A stretch of DNA of 64,000 bases from Kingdonia uniflora. Its lineage: Eukaryota > Streptophyta > Magnoliopsida > Ranunculales > Circaeasteraceae. Each line of letters begins with the position of its first letter. Positions within the stretch are counted from its first letter, which is position 1. Positions 1 through 12,301 of the stretch are shown here, one piece after another. The notes below the pieces were generated by a model. It was not told the DNA's origin, did not search any database, and saw only the letters and a program-made list of their open reading frames with translations. The DNA lies in the NCBI GenBank assembly GCA_014058105.1, contig JACGCM010002435.1, positions 2,542,001 to 2,606,000 of the forward strand, given 5' to 3'. The position numbers and the translations under genes were made by a program.

Positions 1-1168
1 AGCTCATCAACAACTTGAAGTGTTATATTTCTCAAAATGGTATGCTTTACCGCCTTTCTGTTATAAGGCCTTACCTCAAGTGTCTCTCGAAGTCAAAAGT
101 AGATGAACTGCTCCGCGAATTACACGAAGGAACTTGTGGCTCCCACGCCGTAGGTAGATCATTAGCGAACCGAGTTATAACTTAAGGAGTATTCTGGCCT
201 GACATGCGCAAGCAGGCAGAAGAGTATTCCCACAGGTGCAACACCTACCAGAGACATGGACATATGATACGAGCCCCTGCACTCGAACTCCATGCAAGTA
301 AGGTTTTCTGGTTATTCAAAAGATGGGCACTAGACCTCGTCGGCGAATTCCCTAACTCTCCAGGTAATCGCCGTCACCTACTCGTAGCTACCGATTACTT
401 TACAAGATGGGTAGAAGAAATTCTACAATGTCGAACCAGAGAAGAAGATGTCAACTCTTTTATCTGGAACCACATAATCACTCAGTTCGGGTACCCCCAC
501 CTAATTCGTATCGATAACAGGCCCCAATTTGTGGAGATAAGGTCATAACCATCCTAAACCACCACAATATCATCCATTCACCATCAAATCCATACTACCC
601 TCAAGGCAATGGCCAAGCCGAAATCACCAACAAAACCATCGTAAATGGACTCAAAAAATGGCTTCACTCGCAGAAAAAAGGAAATTGGGTTCGTGAACTA
701 CCTCACGTCTTGTGGGTGTATCGAACCACTCCCCGATAATCTACTGGGTATACCCCATTCCTCCTCGTATCTGGCACTGAGGCTGCCATTTCTTCTGAAT
801 ATCATTATCTAGTTTGCTATTACGAGCTGACTGACGAGGAAAATGAGTTTGAATTGGCTTGCAACCTCAATATGATAGATGAGACCAGGGAACGCGCCAT
901 TGCTAACCTAGATCGATATCATCATACGTTAGCCAGATTGTATAATAATCGAGTCAGGAGCCGTACTTTCCAAATCAAAGATCTCGCCCTCAGAAAAATT
1001 CCTTAACATCGTAAAGAGCCTTACGCTGGAAAATTAGCTGACAATTGGAAGGGTCTATTCATTATCGCAGGTCTCTCAGGCCTGGGATCATAATATCACA
1101 TGACAGAAGAGGGAATCCCCATTTCAAATCCTTAGAACACTAGGCGACTGAAACGAAACTATCGTTAG
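1..1168 (+). pseudogene. Retrotransposon pol 3' end: integrase, degraded
   Basis: This is the integrase of the Ty3/gypsy polyprotein, which inserts the cDNA into the genome. The zinc-binding part is visible at about 110-245 (HEGTCGSH, then CNTYQRH where the second Cys of the usual CxxC is Tyr). The catalytic core follows: WALDLVG holds the first Asp, RIDNRPQF the second (usually SDNGTQF), and [10 protein letters not shown] at about 600-630 the Glu. The frame ends with RRLKRNYR and a stop at 1168. In-frame stops (after ANRVIT near 183, after RTTPR near 739, after LRKIP near 1005) and a shift near 545 show it is dead. The start is outside the window. Confidence 0.85.
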
Positions 1169-1373
1169 GCGTCTTACTACTCCATTTCTATTGTCTATTT
1201 TTAGCTTTTCAATTCCAAAAGTGAGATTATCATCTCCATCTAATGTAAATTCTAAACTTATCAATGATTTTTTTTAACAAGATCATTCTCTTCACGAACA
1301 TTCGTCCACATTCTACAGATTAGAACATAGATAATACTAGCATACAATCAATCTCATCCTAGTTAGATCAAGA

Positions 1374-2017
1374 ATATCACTTAATTTGGCTTCATTTACT
1401 ACATCTCTGCGATTGTAGCAAGTGTAAAAACTTATTTCATATCAAAGACTCTGCCAAACAAGAGATAAGACAAAAGTAATACTAGTCTTTATCTTTTTCA
1501 ACTTGTTTGGATTATTTATACCGGCTGGATAAGGATATCACTTAGTTTTGCTGACTCTTTACATCTCTGCGATTGTCGCAAGTACAAAAACTTGTTTCAT
1601 ATCAAGGACTCTGCCAAACAAGAGATAAGACAAAGGTAATACTGGTCTTCATCTTTTTTAACTTGTTTGGATCATTTATACCGGCTGGATCAAGGATATC
1701 ACTTGGTTTAGCTGACTCTTTACATCTCTGCGATTGTAGAAAGTACAAAAACTTATTTCACATCAAAGACTCTACCAGGCATAAGATAAGGTAAAGGTCA
1801 TACTAGTTGTCATCTCTCTTCAATATGTCTACAACATTTCTATAGTTCAAATCAAGTTTCAACTTGGTTTAAATCAACCCATTTCTGTGATTAAAACGAA
1901 TGTAAACAATTTGTTTTATATCAAAGATAAGGCAATCACAAGATAAGGCAATGGTCATACTAGCTTTTATCTATTTCAATGTGTCTACGACAAATACTAT
2001 TTATTTTTAGGTTAAAT
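1374..2017. repeat. Four 161-bp tandem repeats in the retrotransposon 3' region
   Basis: Units start at about 1374, 1535, 1696 and 1857, a constant 161-bp period. Each unit carries ATATCACTT, ACATCTCTGCGATTGT, ATCAAAGACTCTGCC and GAGATAAG-type blocks. Units 1-3 are close copies and unit 4 is more diverged. The array lies between the end of pol and the end of the antisense gene. Tandem repeats in this position are known in plant Tat retrotransposons and can seed satellite DNA. Confidence 0.85.
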
Positions 2018-2082
2018 TCATATTACAAGGGTTTTTTTTTTGCTGATTGAGAGTCAACAGTGCTTTCCCCTACATCAAGAGG

Positions 2083-5000
2083 TCAAACTTTCAGTTCGCG
2101 AATCACAGCAGCTCTACCCGATTCTATCAATTTAGCAGTTCGAGGGCCCAGTTGAGTCTCCATGGCGGTTAGACAGTTCCCTCGATCTATCTTAGCTCCA
2201 CAAATGCATCCCGTATCGGACAGAGTTTTGAACAATGTATCTCATTCTGACTCAAGTCTTTTTACTTCCTCTACAAAATATACAATAATCGCCTTTAGCA
2301 GGTCAAATCGTGACTCATCAGGTATGACCATTATTGCAAATATCGTTCTCACCTTCTCGAGGTGTGACTAAAACCTAGCGTACTCATTCTCAGTTATTTT
2401 CGTATCGACCTTGGCATGATAGATTATATTTTCGTCCAACTTTGCAATATACTTTGCTGATTCAGCTAAGTTGATGGCTTCTAAGTCCACTGCCCGAGCA
2501 CAACGTCTCCCAATTTCTACGTTCAACACTTCCTTAGCCAACATATCTTTTAGTAATTCTTCTTTCCTCTTCACCAGCGATTCCTTTGCTTTGATCTTCC
2601 TTTCTATAACTTTTTCCCGGATAAGAGCAACATCCAACTTATGTTGGCAATCCCTCAAATTCGCATTTCCCTTCTGGACAATCCCCTGAATACGAGAAAT
2701 GTCACTCTCTAGTTCTTTATTTTGACAAGAGAGACTAACTACATCCCCTTGAGCTAAAGGAGCCTTAACCTCAGTTCTACTTTCTTGGCATACGCAATGG
2801 CTTGTGCGAGTTCGGCCTTAAATCGTGCAACCTTCTCGTTTAAATCGTTACACCTTAGTTGTATTTCCCATAATTCCATATCCTTGGCGGGTAGGGCTAT
2901 TTGCAAATGTTTAGCTGCGGCCTCCGAAGCTGATAGATTTTCTTGAGCCACCCTCAGCTCGTCATCCTTTCAACAAATTTTCATCTCATTAACTCCAGCT
3001 CGTCCCTACATCTCTAGAGATCAGATCGAAGTCGTTCCTCTGATTGCTCCAACGCCTGAATATGATATTGAGCCGTGTCGACCTGCTTACCCATCATAGC
3101 CAATGCGTCAACTTGACTTTGAAGCTTCTTGGCACGTTCTATTACATCTGCTAACTATTTTAATCCCTTCCTTATCTCAGAATCATTGTCTTCGACCTAA
3201 AGACTCAGGTCAGAAACGGTCTGGGTTAACTCCACAAGTTTAAAATGCACATTTACGTATTGATCTTCTCTATTCTCATTCACCTCCTTCATCCTATCAA
3301 ACTACTCCGCAAATTCCTGATTACACATGAGTGTGTCGTACTTACGTGAGCGAGATGAATCTAATTCGACCTGGGATATATAACAAGTTTTAGTACAGTT
3401 CGATTCAGCAAGCCTTTGAATATATACATACTACATTTCTAAAAAGACTATGTGATTTCTAAACATCTGCTTCCAAATACTTTTAGACTAAAAGTTTGGA
3501 GTTCATTATCAGATGAACGATTCATGAGTCTTCTTTCGGCGTACAAGGTACATACTTTCGATACACTACTCTATATTAATAACGTTGGATTTTAACCATG
3601 CATCTATATCCTATTTACTTGATAGCTTAACGTTGGAATAACATGCAAGTCGAAAGATCTATTCCGATCTAACCTGCAGCTCCGCTTGTGCAGACAACAA
3701 GGCTTTAGAGGTCTCTCTTTTCCTGGCAAGTCCATACTCTAGATCATTTATTTTGAGACTCATCTCTCTAACTGCCTACAAAAGGTTTATAAAACAAAGT
3801 CAATATATATAAGTTTCTTCCCTACACACAGTTCAAGCAACTTACGAATATGTATACAAACATACGTGTCTACCCTACCTTCTCACTACCACCTTCGGGG
3901 AGCTCGACATCATCCCCTTGATTATCAAGCACCGTCTGGCGGGAAATACCATCCAAATTGTCCACGATCCCCACCGCTTCTGCTTCCACCTTATCTTCCT
4001 CCTCAACATAGGTGTCTACCTTAATAGCATTCACCTCTTCCTCAGAATTGCCTTTCAACATCAAATGACGCCCTAGTCTGTCACGCTCATCAACCATCTT
4101 GTCAAGATTAGACTTTGTCTCCACCTGTAGCTGACCAATCGCCACGGCATGAAAAGCCTTCAGCTGCCTGATATCCTTCAAAGCGTCAGTCCTCAATCGA
4201 ACTAAATCTTTTTCTAGCTCGACATTTGCCTTCTTCAGCTCACTTTTTTCTTCCTCTATACCGAGCCATATCCCCTTAATAAGATAAGCAACCTACAAAA
4301 GATACATTGATCTCAGTGATTAGCTCGATGCGTACTAAGAAGTTCTTTCTGATTATATAAACTTACCATCTTGCTCGTAACTTCCTCTCCGTGGAGAACC
4401 ACCAACCTGCCCCATTCTTCGACCTCCTTAAGGTTGTCCGCCACAGCAGATCACCCTACGGCGACCTTCTCTCCTGACTCCCCCGAGGGCTCGACCCTCA
4501 TCCTCTTATCTTTCGCGACCTTACCACTTTCAGTGGTACCAGAGGCTGGCAAAAATTTTAGCATCCTTTTATTTGGGTATTTTAGAGCTATCTTGCCCCG
4601 CATGACAGGATTCGGCTGAACCGAACTGCCAGTTCCAGAAGTCTTGGAAAAATTAGTTCGAGCTTCCTCACTACTTACTTGCCTTTTTCCTTCATCAACC
4701 CCCGCCATCGACCTGGTAGACTGAGCTTTTTGAACCTTGTTCGACCTACTATCATCCCTCTTCTTTCTACTTAGGCCGAGCACCTCCAACACAAGTTCGA
4801 GTTCAGTCTCCTCCTCTACAACTTTGTCCAACAGAGATTCCTTCCTTTCCACTTTAAATTTCACACCTGCAATAAACAACATTTTACTATTAACTACAGT
4901 TGTCAGAGAAACGTAACAATAATTCTATCTATGCATGTCTATACTTTTCTTTACAATTTTAAACCGAAGGTCCAAAGGTTCTTCATCATCTCTTTGAAGA

Positions 5001-5694
5001 CAATTACCCTTCAACCATATGATGTTGTCATTCCAGGTTCGACCTGCTGAATTCAGATCGAAAAAGTAATGCCGAGTTAAGCTCGCACAGAAATATGTCC
5101 CCCTACTGGCCTTAAAATTCTTCACCCCATAAAACTGCAAAATGTCCTCAGTGGTTATCCTCCTCACTTTTCCCTCATTTTTCCATTTTGCATTCAGATG
5201 GTCACACACGGTTATTACCTCCCGCATATTCCCATTCAATTGAACAGGACATGCCCCAATTGCATTCATAATCCCTTTCGCTAAATTGGTGAGGGAAAGG
5301 CTTAGCCCATACCCTAATTGAGATAGGTAACATAAAAAACTCTCTAAGAGGTCACTCCGGACATCCCCATCAAAATATTAAAACGAGATTGATTCATCTA
5401 TACCCTTATCTCGTTTTTCTACTTCCAAATCAGCCAACAGGTAAATATACTCATCCCCCTCCATTACCGTACAACCCCTAAACTGCCTACCGGTAAACTC
5501 TACATATTTGCTCCATTTCTCTCCTACAGCCACCTTGGCTTAACAAAACTTTCTAAAGGCATTAGAACCAGGAGGATAAGATACCAATTGACCAGGGAAA
5601 CCTGGGAATTGTTTCAATCCTAGTTCTCCTTCGTTATCAGACTCATTCGTCCGACCAGAGGTCGATACCTCATTAACAGATGAACTACCCATCT
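2083..5694 (-). pseudogene. Antisense coiled-coil gene of the retrotransposon (aORF), degraded
   Basis: This long gene runs opposite to pol, starting at ATG 5694 (MGSSSVNEVSTSG) and ending near RAAVIRELKV-stop at 2083. The first exon (about 4925-5694) encodes a globular part with GEKWSKYVEF, GVKNFKASRG and a region ending NIIWLKGNC. A second block (about 4372-4880) is Lys/Glu rich and basic. Further blocks (about 3875-4290, 3675-3776, 2160-3370) are rich in Glu, Lys, Leu and Gln and look like a long coiled coil. GT/AG-like junctions occur between blocks. Stops interrupt it (after RKFC, after SISF and several more). Plant Tat elements are known to carry such antisense frames; their function is unknown. 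I do not recognise a catalytic motif. Confidence 0.65.
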
Positions 5695-7776
5695 TAAAAG
5701 CAATTTCTACAGGAACGTTTTCAACCTACACAGATGCCTCTCACGCTCGACCTACATAAAGGTTAAGGTATTTATCATTCCTCCATCTATGTATATATAT
5801 ATATATTCAACATATATCTCTGATGAGTCGTTTACATATAATAATATATCTTTAACATATATATACGCCAACACATATCGCATACATCTCTACTAACCTT
5901 CAATATCCGAATAAGAATCGGCAGTTGCGTTTAACTTTTCCCTCACAACGCTGCTGTATAGCCACCTACGAGATCCATAATCTATTATCCTCTTTAACCG
6001 TTTATCACCTTCGGATAACTCTTTATCAAATCCCCTGATCTTTCGTCTCTCTCTCTCTGAGTACACTCCAAATTTTTTAAAGTTGTAAAATGTTTGATTG
6101 GAGACGAAGAAGTACTATTTATCCTTTCTCTCTCAAGCGGCTGACATTTATTGCTCTTCGCACGAACCATCCTCGATTTCATAACTAAGGCATCATTTCC
6201 ACTCTCCATGTCAGATGCCTTGTACTTTTTCAATAAAACCACATTTCCATTATTACAACTCCCCTCATTTTTTAACATATTTTTTCTCCCTATTTCCATA
6301 TATTTTCCTGACATTCCCACACTCATGATGACACACTCTGTACGATGTCAGAGTTCTATTTCCTATTGCATATAAAATAAAACTATAAGCTTCTGTATTT
6401 ACATATTTTTGTTTCTTTGCCCTTGTTTATCATACTTATAGTGATTGACGTCATTTTCTAAACTGTGCAAAATTTTAAAATTATTCAAAATATTTGCTAA
6501 AACAGTCTCAAAATAGATTTGCCCTTATAGAGGATCCGATTGACTTATATTATTTATGTAGCATTCAAAACAATTATATTATTCATAAGAAACACTTTAC
6601 ACAACATCCATCACAGCCATAGTAATCTAAATAAATATCATCCAATCATATTATTCGTCGGTCCTCAGATTTTCAAATTCGATTTCCACTTTAGCAATCA
6701 AACCAACCAAATTCTCTCGATCTACCAAATCCCTCACCAATACACGAAAACACACCTCATAGAAATAACGAGCATACTCCAGCTCTCTACACCTTACATC
6801 TAACCTTCGAGTTCACATTCCCTTACCGGTTGCTCAGCATCATAACCAAATGAACCAAAGATCCACTCACGTACTTCAACAATCTTTATAGCCAATCGTC
6901 CTTCTACTACAAGACGAATCCTTTGAGATCGAGCCATACCATCCTAATCTCTCTTTCATTTTTCTTTCATCCTACCCATATTTATACGTTTCTCACACAC
7001 TTTCCCCTCAGATACGTGATTTTTACCTTGTATCTCGTAACAGAAAACCCAAAATCTTAGAATAAATTATTTAAACTTATCCCCTCATTAGTACACACAT
7101 TGGTCACTATACTCGACCTTACGCTACCATGAGTAGTATCTCTATCGACCTATGGCAAATTAAATTTTTATGATTACATATTTTCTACAATTTCTCTCCC
7201 ACAACTGTTAAAAATGTCAATCATTTATATATCAACAAGACATTGTCAACACGTACTCATTTCAGTTCGTACAGCATTGGAACATTGCTACTGCACTTAT
7301 AAACAATTATTCAGCAAATACCCAATACAATTCAGTTCGATTCTAAAAATTTGTCTATATACAGTTTCTTGAATATCAACTTTTATTCATGATGAAAACA
7401 TTACATAGGATTTACAGATAACAAGTTTTTCACTAAATCAACCTCAGGAATACAATAGAATGTTATCCAACCAATACAGAACTCCAGGTATTTTACAGAT
7501 AACAAGTTTTTCTTGTTTGTTAAAAGTTACAGGTCATTCAGGCACGCCCAGGTATCATGTCTTCCAGTTCTTCTTAATTCATTAATTTTTTACCCTGATG
7601 CAAAGAATATATTAGACACAGCAAAAAGTTTCCATCACATGAGTTTGGTCGAAGTCCGGTTGAACTTCAAATAAAAACTATGCAAGCAGTGGACTCAGTG
7701 GTGGCCCCTACAAAACAAGATGAAGGTCTTATGAGTACAAAAACACAATGGAAATGTGTCAGCAGACTCCCACTTT
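5695..7776. other. AT-rich non-coding part of the retrotransposon
   Basis: Between the antisense gene and the small glycine-rich frame there is AT-rich sequence with short open stretches and no recognisable domain. It includes an alternating TA run near 5801-5812. Open frames at 5994-6375 and 6540-6803 are low-complexity and I do not regard them as genes. Confidence 0.5.
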
Positions 7777-8187
7777 TCATCCTCCTCCTCCACTGCCATC
7801 ACCACCTCTTCTATAACCACCACCACCGAAGAGTTGGTAGAGATGAATAGGGCCTGACCTTAGAATCCATGGAGACAAGAGAAATCAGCATATATGCCTT
7901 GCAGATATACCTATCCCATTATAAGAATCCCTAACCCTGTCTTCCACAAGAGTATGGAGACAGGCCCAGCCTTTGTCACCTGTCAATACATAGACATGAA
8001 ATCTCCACTAATAGTAGAAATCTTCCTCAGCTTCAACCTCTTCCTCTCCCGACAAGCCTTGGTACATTAGAAGAACAAGGGCGGTTATCGCCATTTCAAA
8101 GGAATGGTTACCAAAGTATTTCAACTTCAACTTCTGCATTTCAGACGCAATCCTCTCCTCAAGAACCGTCCCCCGAGTTTTCACCAT
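7777..8187 (-). pseudogene. Small glycine-rich reading frame, unnamed family, copy A
   Basis: The frame starts at ATG 8187 and keeps one phase for 137 codons to a TGA at 7777, with two internal stops (after EEDFYY and after ISARHIC). It begins MVKTRGTVLEERIAS, has an acidic stretch GEEEVEAEED, then FHVYVLTGDKGWACL and a C-terminus rich in glycine (GGGGYRRGGDG). It matches in layout and length a frame in MULE 2 at 20700-21113: both start MVxTR, share SxM and LxL spacing, an acidic-YY block, an FH..Y.VT block, C...EDxV and a glycine-rich tail. I do not recognise the family. It lies inside the retrotransposon, about 300 bp from the 3' LTR. Confidence 0.5.
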
Positions 8188-8470
8188 CTCAGATAAAGTT
8201 ATGCAAGTAGGAATTGTCTCAAAGATTTGCTACAGGTATTCTATATATAACCCTAAATTTATTGTGCAGGTACGATTTCCCAATCATCATCATTCATTAC
8301 AGACGCGACTATTTAAATACAACCGTCACATACATCCGCATTATCATTTAATACCCATTACTTCCCAATATCACGTAATTTCCACCCAGTCAAACGCTAT
8401 CATTATACCATTTCAAATTTCAAACTTTAACCCATTCTTTCTCAACCAAAGTCACTCGTGACTTCCGTTG

Positions 8471-8482
8471 TGAGGGGGCAAT
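8471..8482 (+). promoter_or_regulatory. Polypurine tract before the 3' LTR
   Basis: TGAGGGGGCAAT directly precedes the TG that opens the LTR. Such a purine run primes plus-strand DNA synthesis in LTR retrotransposons. Confidence 0.65.
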
Positions 8483-8998
8483 TGTAAGGACTTATCCCAC
8501 GATCTCACTCAAAATCGAGCTCACAAAGCTCGATTTATCTCCATCTCAGGTTCATGCAATTTTCAACACTTAACACTCCAGTCAACATTCCAACCAACCC
8601 AACAAACTACTCAAGAACGTGGATCTAGCAAAACCCAGAAAACGTTATCCAGTAAAAGACACTTGTCTCCTACGAACTTGTCAGTTATTCAGTTAACCAC
8701 CACTAACCATATTATTTGGAAAACGTGCACCATTACGATGAAGAGTTGTGAGAAACCTAAATAAATGAATAGTTCCAAAAGAGACAGGGACCAAAAAAAT
8801 TACACAAACTTTTTATTTTCGAGATCAAAGGCATTTCAATATTTTAAAGATCACTTGTAATAAAGATATCTATTTTTAGCAATAAAGATACTTTTACAAA
8901 ATTTTCCATACGAGGTCGTAGTTTTTTACCTATTTAGAGGTTTTCCACGCTAAAAACACCAGTTTCCATTTCTTATTTTTCATTGGAATATTATTACA
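8483..8998 (+). repeat. 3' LTR of the Tat-type retrotransposon
   Basis: The LTR opens with TGTAAGGACT right after the polypurine tract and is taken to close with ATTATTACA at 8998, so the ends form a short inverted repeat TGTAA/TTACA. The length is 516 bp. The partner LTR is outside the window, so the right boundary rests only on the terminal motif and on the change to Mutator-like sequence after it. The expected 5-bp target duplication on this side would be GGTTC (8999-9003). Confidence 0.6.
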
Positions 8999-9016
8999 GG
9001 TTCATTAGTGTGATAG

Positions 9017-11593
9017 TTAATTCTTAATCATTTCGAGCTTACAAAATTTGGCCATTACAGGTATGGATAGCTCAATACAAACAAATATTAGTAACTTGAG
9101 GCTATGAATCCTCTTCTTCATATAATACATCATTGGCATGTTGTACATCTTTTTTATATTATAATACACCACTACAGTTGGGGGTTCTGAATCCTCTTCT
9201 TCAGCAACTTGAGGTTGTTTTTTTTTAGATTTAACATTCTCCTCGACATTAATATTATCATCATTATCTTTTTCGTCACTCTTCTTCCACTTCACATACA
9301 ACAAATAAAATGAACAAAGACATCAGAAGAAATAAAAGTTCTAGAAAAGATAATAACAAAGACAACCTCACAAATGCCAAAAACATTTGAACAAATGACA
9401 GACTTCTGAAGAAATGGCAAATTGCATAAAGTAAATGCCAATATTTTGAAAAACAAATGTCAAATAATTTCATATAAATGATAAGAAATAGTAAACGGAT
9501 GATACCTTTAGAAGACCACCACCATATTTAGATGATATCGCTTCCAAATTCATTTCAACATCATCATCTACCATTAAATCCTTTACCTCATCCAATCCCT
9601 CTCCTGGCGTAACTTGTTGAAGCAAATTTTCTATAGTTGATTGAATATTCTAAAGTTTTGAGAATTTTACCCGTCTCTTCCTTGGTACTCTAATAGCCAA
9701 GCTCTTCTTGGGGATCTTGGGGATTAAGGTTTTCAATTAGATCAGTGGGACATGATCAAATTGTTCATCAGAAAAATCTTCTATCTTAGTGCCTTCAACC
9801 TTTTTCTTCAAGGGCACATCAGCTTCTTCAGCCTTCTTGTTCTTCTTGTTGGCATTCGAGTTCTTCTGCCATTCTCCCTTATATTTTTTCTTCTCTTCAA
9901 TCTTTTGATATTTTTGTTGGAGGTCTCTTTGCCAGGTTCTCGGCTCCGCCTTCTTCCATTTCCCATCTTCTTTCTCATTACCTCCTTCTCGCTTCCGTTT
10001 CACAATTTTTTCAAGAGTAGAGAACTGGTACTGTCTAAGGAGTAGAGTATCTCTAAGTGATAGAGTACTGTATCCCACTGTAAATATTGAAATTTGTTCT
10101 AAGATTTTACCATGGTTATCCAACATTTTTCCATGCTCCTCCAATTGGGAGCATATCCTAACCACTACAGCTCCGATCTCAGTGGTAGAAGAAATGCAAC
10201 CTATTGCAGGTGCACCGACTGTAGGTGTACAAATTACAGGTGCTCCGATTTGATTTCTTTAAAATATTCAAACAGACGACGATGATACAGGGTAACTTAG
10301 AAATGATAGAACATACTCTAACAATGATAATAGGTATACAACAAATGACAAAAAAAAAGACTTCATAATGATAGAAAAATCAAACAAATGGCGAGAAGAG
10401 AATATCAAATGCCAAATCAAAACAAATAAAATGATACAAAACATAAATAAATGATTAGGAAGCAATAAAATGAATCAATCATACAAAAAATAGAAGATTA
10501 CCATGGCCTCTTGTACAAGACCTTGCCGCATGTTAGTCTCAGACGGCTTCATAGCTATTACCAGTAATTTGGGGTTAGTAAAAAACTTTTTAAGCATCAC
10601 AATTTGGCCACGCCTAAAGAATGTCATCCTCCATCCTTGTAGCTTAGGGAACAAATGTATGAATTCCTCAATACTTGGAAACTTCAGGCTAAGAATAGAA
10701 AGAAAAATCCATATCATCAACACTCAGGTACATCCGTACAGTGATAAAGCTTTATCATATTTTTTACCAGCGACCGATCGATAATGGGCAAACTTCACTA
10801 TTTGACTCCACAAGAAATTATATACTTACTCACCCCAAAGATATCTGTTAAACTGATTTAGATCATATACCAGATCAACATACTTTACCCAAACGTTTCT
10901 CACCTTGTTTGGGAGGATAAAGGATAGTATAATTTTTAACAAATTTAATCAAAGAATATCTTCTACAAAACGAAATAACATAATGTAATGATAAGAACCA
11001 TAGAAAATAATGAGCCAAAAATGGCAAAAACAATACAAATATTGGAGAGGTGAGAATTACAATGAAGAACGATGATAAAGAGGATAAAACAAATGACAAA
11101 TTGCAGCCTTACCCTGATGTCTTTCCAATTTTGCCTGTTTTAAAGAATCATCTATTTCCTTCAACCCATATATATTCTTCTTCTTGGGGAATCGCCTCAT
11201 TCTAAAATTTGTCATATACTCAGGATCAACAAATAAGAACTTATTTCAAATAGGAGAGACACGTAGCCCCAAAATCAGGCAAACATGAATGGGTTTCATC
11301 TGAATTATCGTCTCCCCAAATTGGAACTTCATATCACCGAGATGGCTATCAAATATTTCCATAACCAATGTCGACATCGTCGTTATTGGATCAATCAACA
11401 GTAAGGGTGCAAAGCAAGTGGCACAAAGAGTACCCTTCTCCTCTTCAGGCAGAGCTGCAAATATTTTATGAAGTTCCAAACCTGTACACCAAGAGGTGTA
11501 ATTTTTATCATTGGAGGTGCCCTTCTTGGCTCCACCCTCCTATGTTTGGTTCTCCTCGTCAACTTGTTTATTCACCTCTTTATCAAACTTCAT
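9017..11593 (-). pseudogene. DUF1985-like (Ulp1-MULE type) gene, degraded
   Basis: The gene starts at ATG 11593 (MKFDKEVNKQVDEENQ). Exon 1 runs to about 11113, followed by a GTAAGG donor. It contains LCATCFAPLLLIDP and IHVCLILGLRV, resembling the 'TCFG...LL' and 'ALVTGLR' blocks of the plant DUF1985 domain found beside Ulp1-like proteases in MULEs. Later pieces include FPSIEEFIHLFPKLQGWRM (near 10.65 kb), a Lys/Glu-rich block (9737-10165) and an acidic block (9500-9700) ending in GGGLLK before a GTATCA donor at about 9507. Stops occur in exon 1 (after ENQT and after RVSPI). I see no protease catalytic triad here. The 3' end is cut by the retrotransposon. Confidence 0.5.
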
Positions 11594-11975
11594 TGTAGAA
11601 GAAGAAGAAAAAAAAAGACTTTAATCAAACACCTGCGCCTGATGGTTGTAGCGAAGCAACTAAACCTTTTCTACAAAAAGAAGACTCTTCGACGCAACTC
11701 ACCTAGCGACGCTGCCTTTGGTCTTCTTATTAGGCGCTAAGCTACCCCCCTCTTTATTCTACAAAGGGGTGGCAATTGAATGACTGAGAGGAAATCGAGA
11801 AAACGAGCTGTTGGTTCATCAGGCATGAACCAACGACGACTACGAGGACTGCAAGTAAGAGCTCAGAGCCCTAAAGGTTTAGACACGGTCAGTAAGATCC
11901 CCCCTCTCCCCTTTCAATCAGCAAGGGGGTTCTAGCTAGGATCCTTCGTCGCAGGGTCCATCTTACTTCTTACTT

Positions 11976-12301
11976 GGCACTTTCTAGTTGAGTTGAGGAG
12001 TGGAGTTGGCGGCATTACTAGTTGAGTTGAGGAGTGGAGTTGGTGTTTTGTCTTCTGACATAGATGAGTTTCGGAGTCTTTAAAAAGAGTAGAGGTACGA
12101 AGCGTTAAATGACATAGATGAGTTTTCGGAGGAGTCTTTAACTTGCGTACGTAGATTAGAGGTACGAAGCGTTAAAGATCTTCAAGCGTTGGCAGGTGTA
12201 GCGAGTCTTCTAAAGATCTTCCAGCGTTGGCAGGTGCAAGTGTCGCTAGTCTTCTAAAGATCTTCAAGCGTTGGCAGGTGTAGGTGTCGCTAGCCTTTTC
12301 T
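11976..12301. repeat. Short tandem repeats in the organelle-like insert
   Basis: AAAGATCTTCAAGCGTTGGC-type units begin at 12174, 12212 and 12256 (spacing 38 and 44 bp). Just upstream, GTTGAGTTGAGGAGTGGAG occurs twice (about 11988 and 12019) and AGGTACGAAGCGTTAAA occurs twice (about 12090 and 12160). The pattern suggests local slippage. Confidence 0.7.

Larger units (their letters stand above)
1..8998 (+). mobile_element. Tat-type Ty3/gypsy LTR retrotransposon, 3' part
   Basis: This is the right-hand part of a large LTR retrotransposon whose 5' LTR, gag and most of pol lie left of the window. In order it shows the end of pol (integrase), a block of 161-bp tandem repeats, a long antisense gene, AT-rich sequence, a polypurine tract and a 3' LTR. 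An extra antisense reading frame and tandem repeats downstream of pol are known features of the plant Tat lineage, which is why I choose that lineage. All coding parts are broken, so the copy is old. The flank to the right (from 8999) belongs to a Mutator-like element, so this retrotransposon probably inserted into it. Confidence 0.75.
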
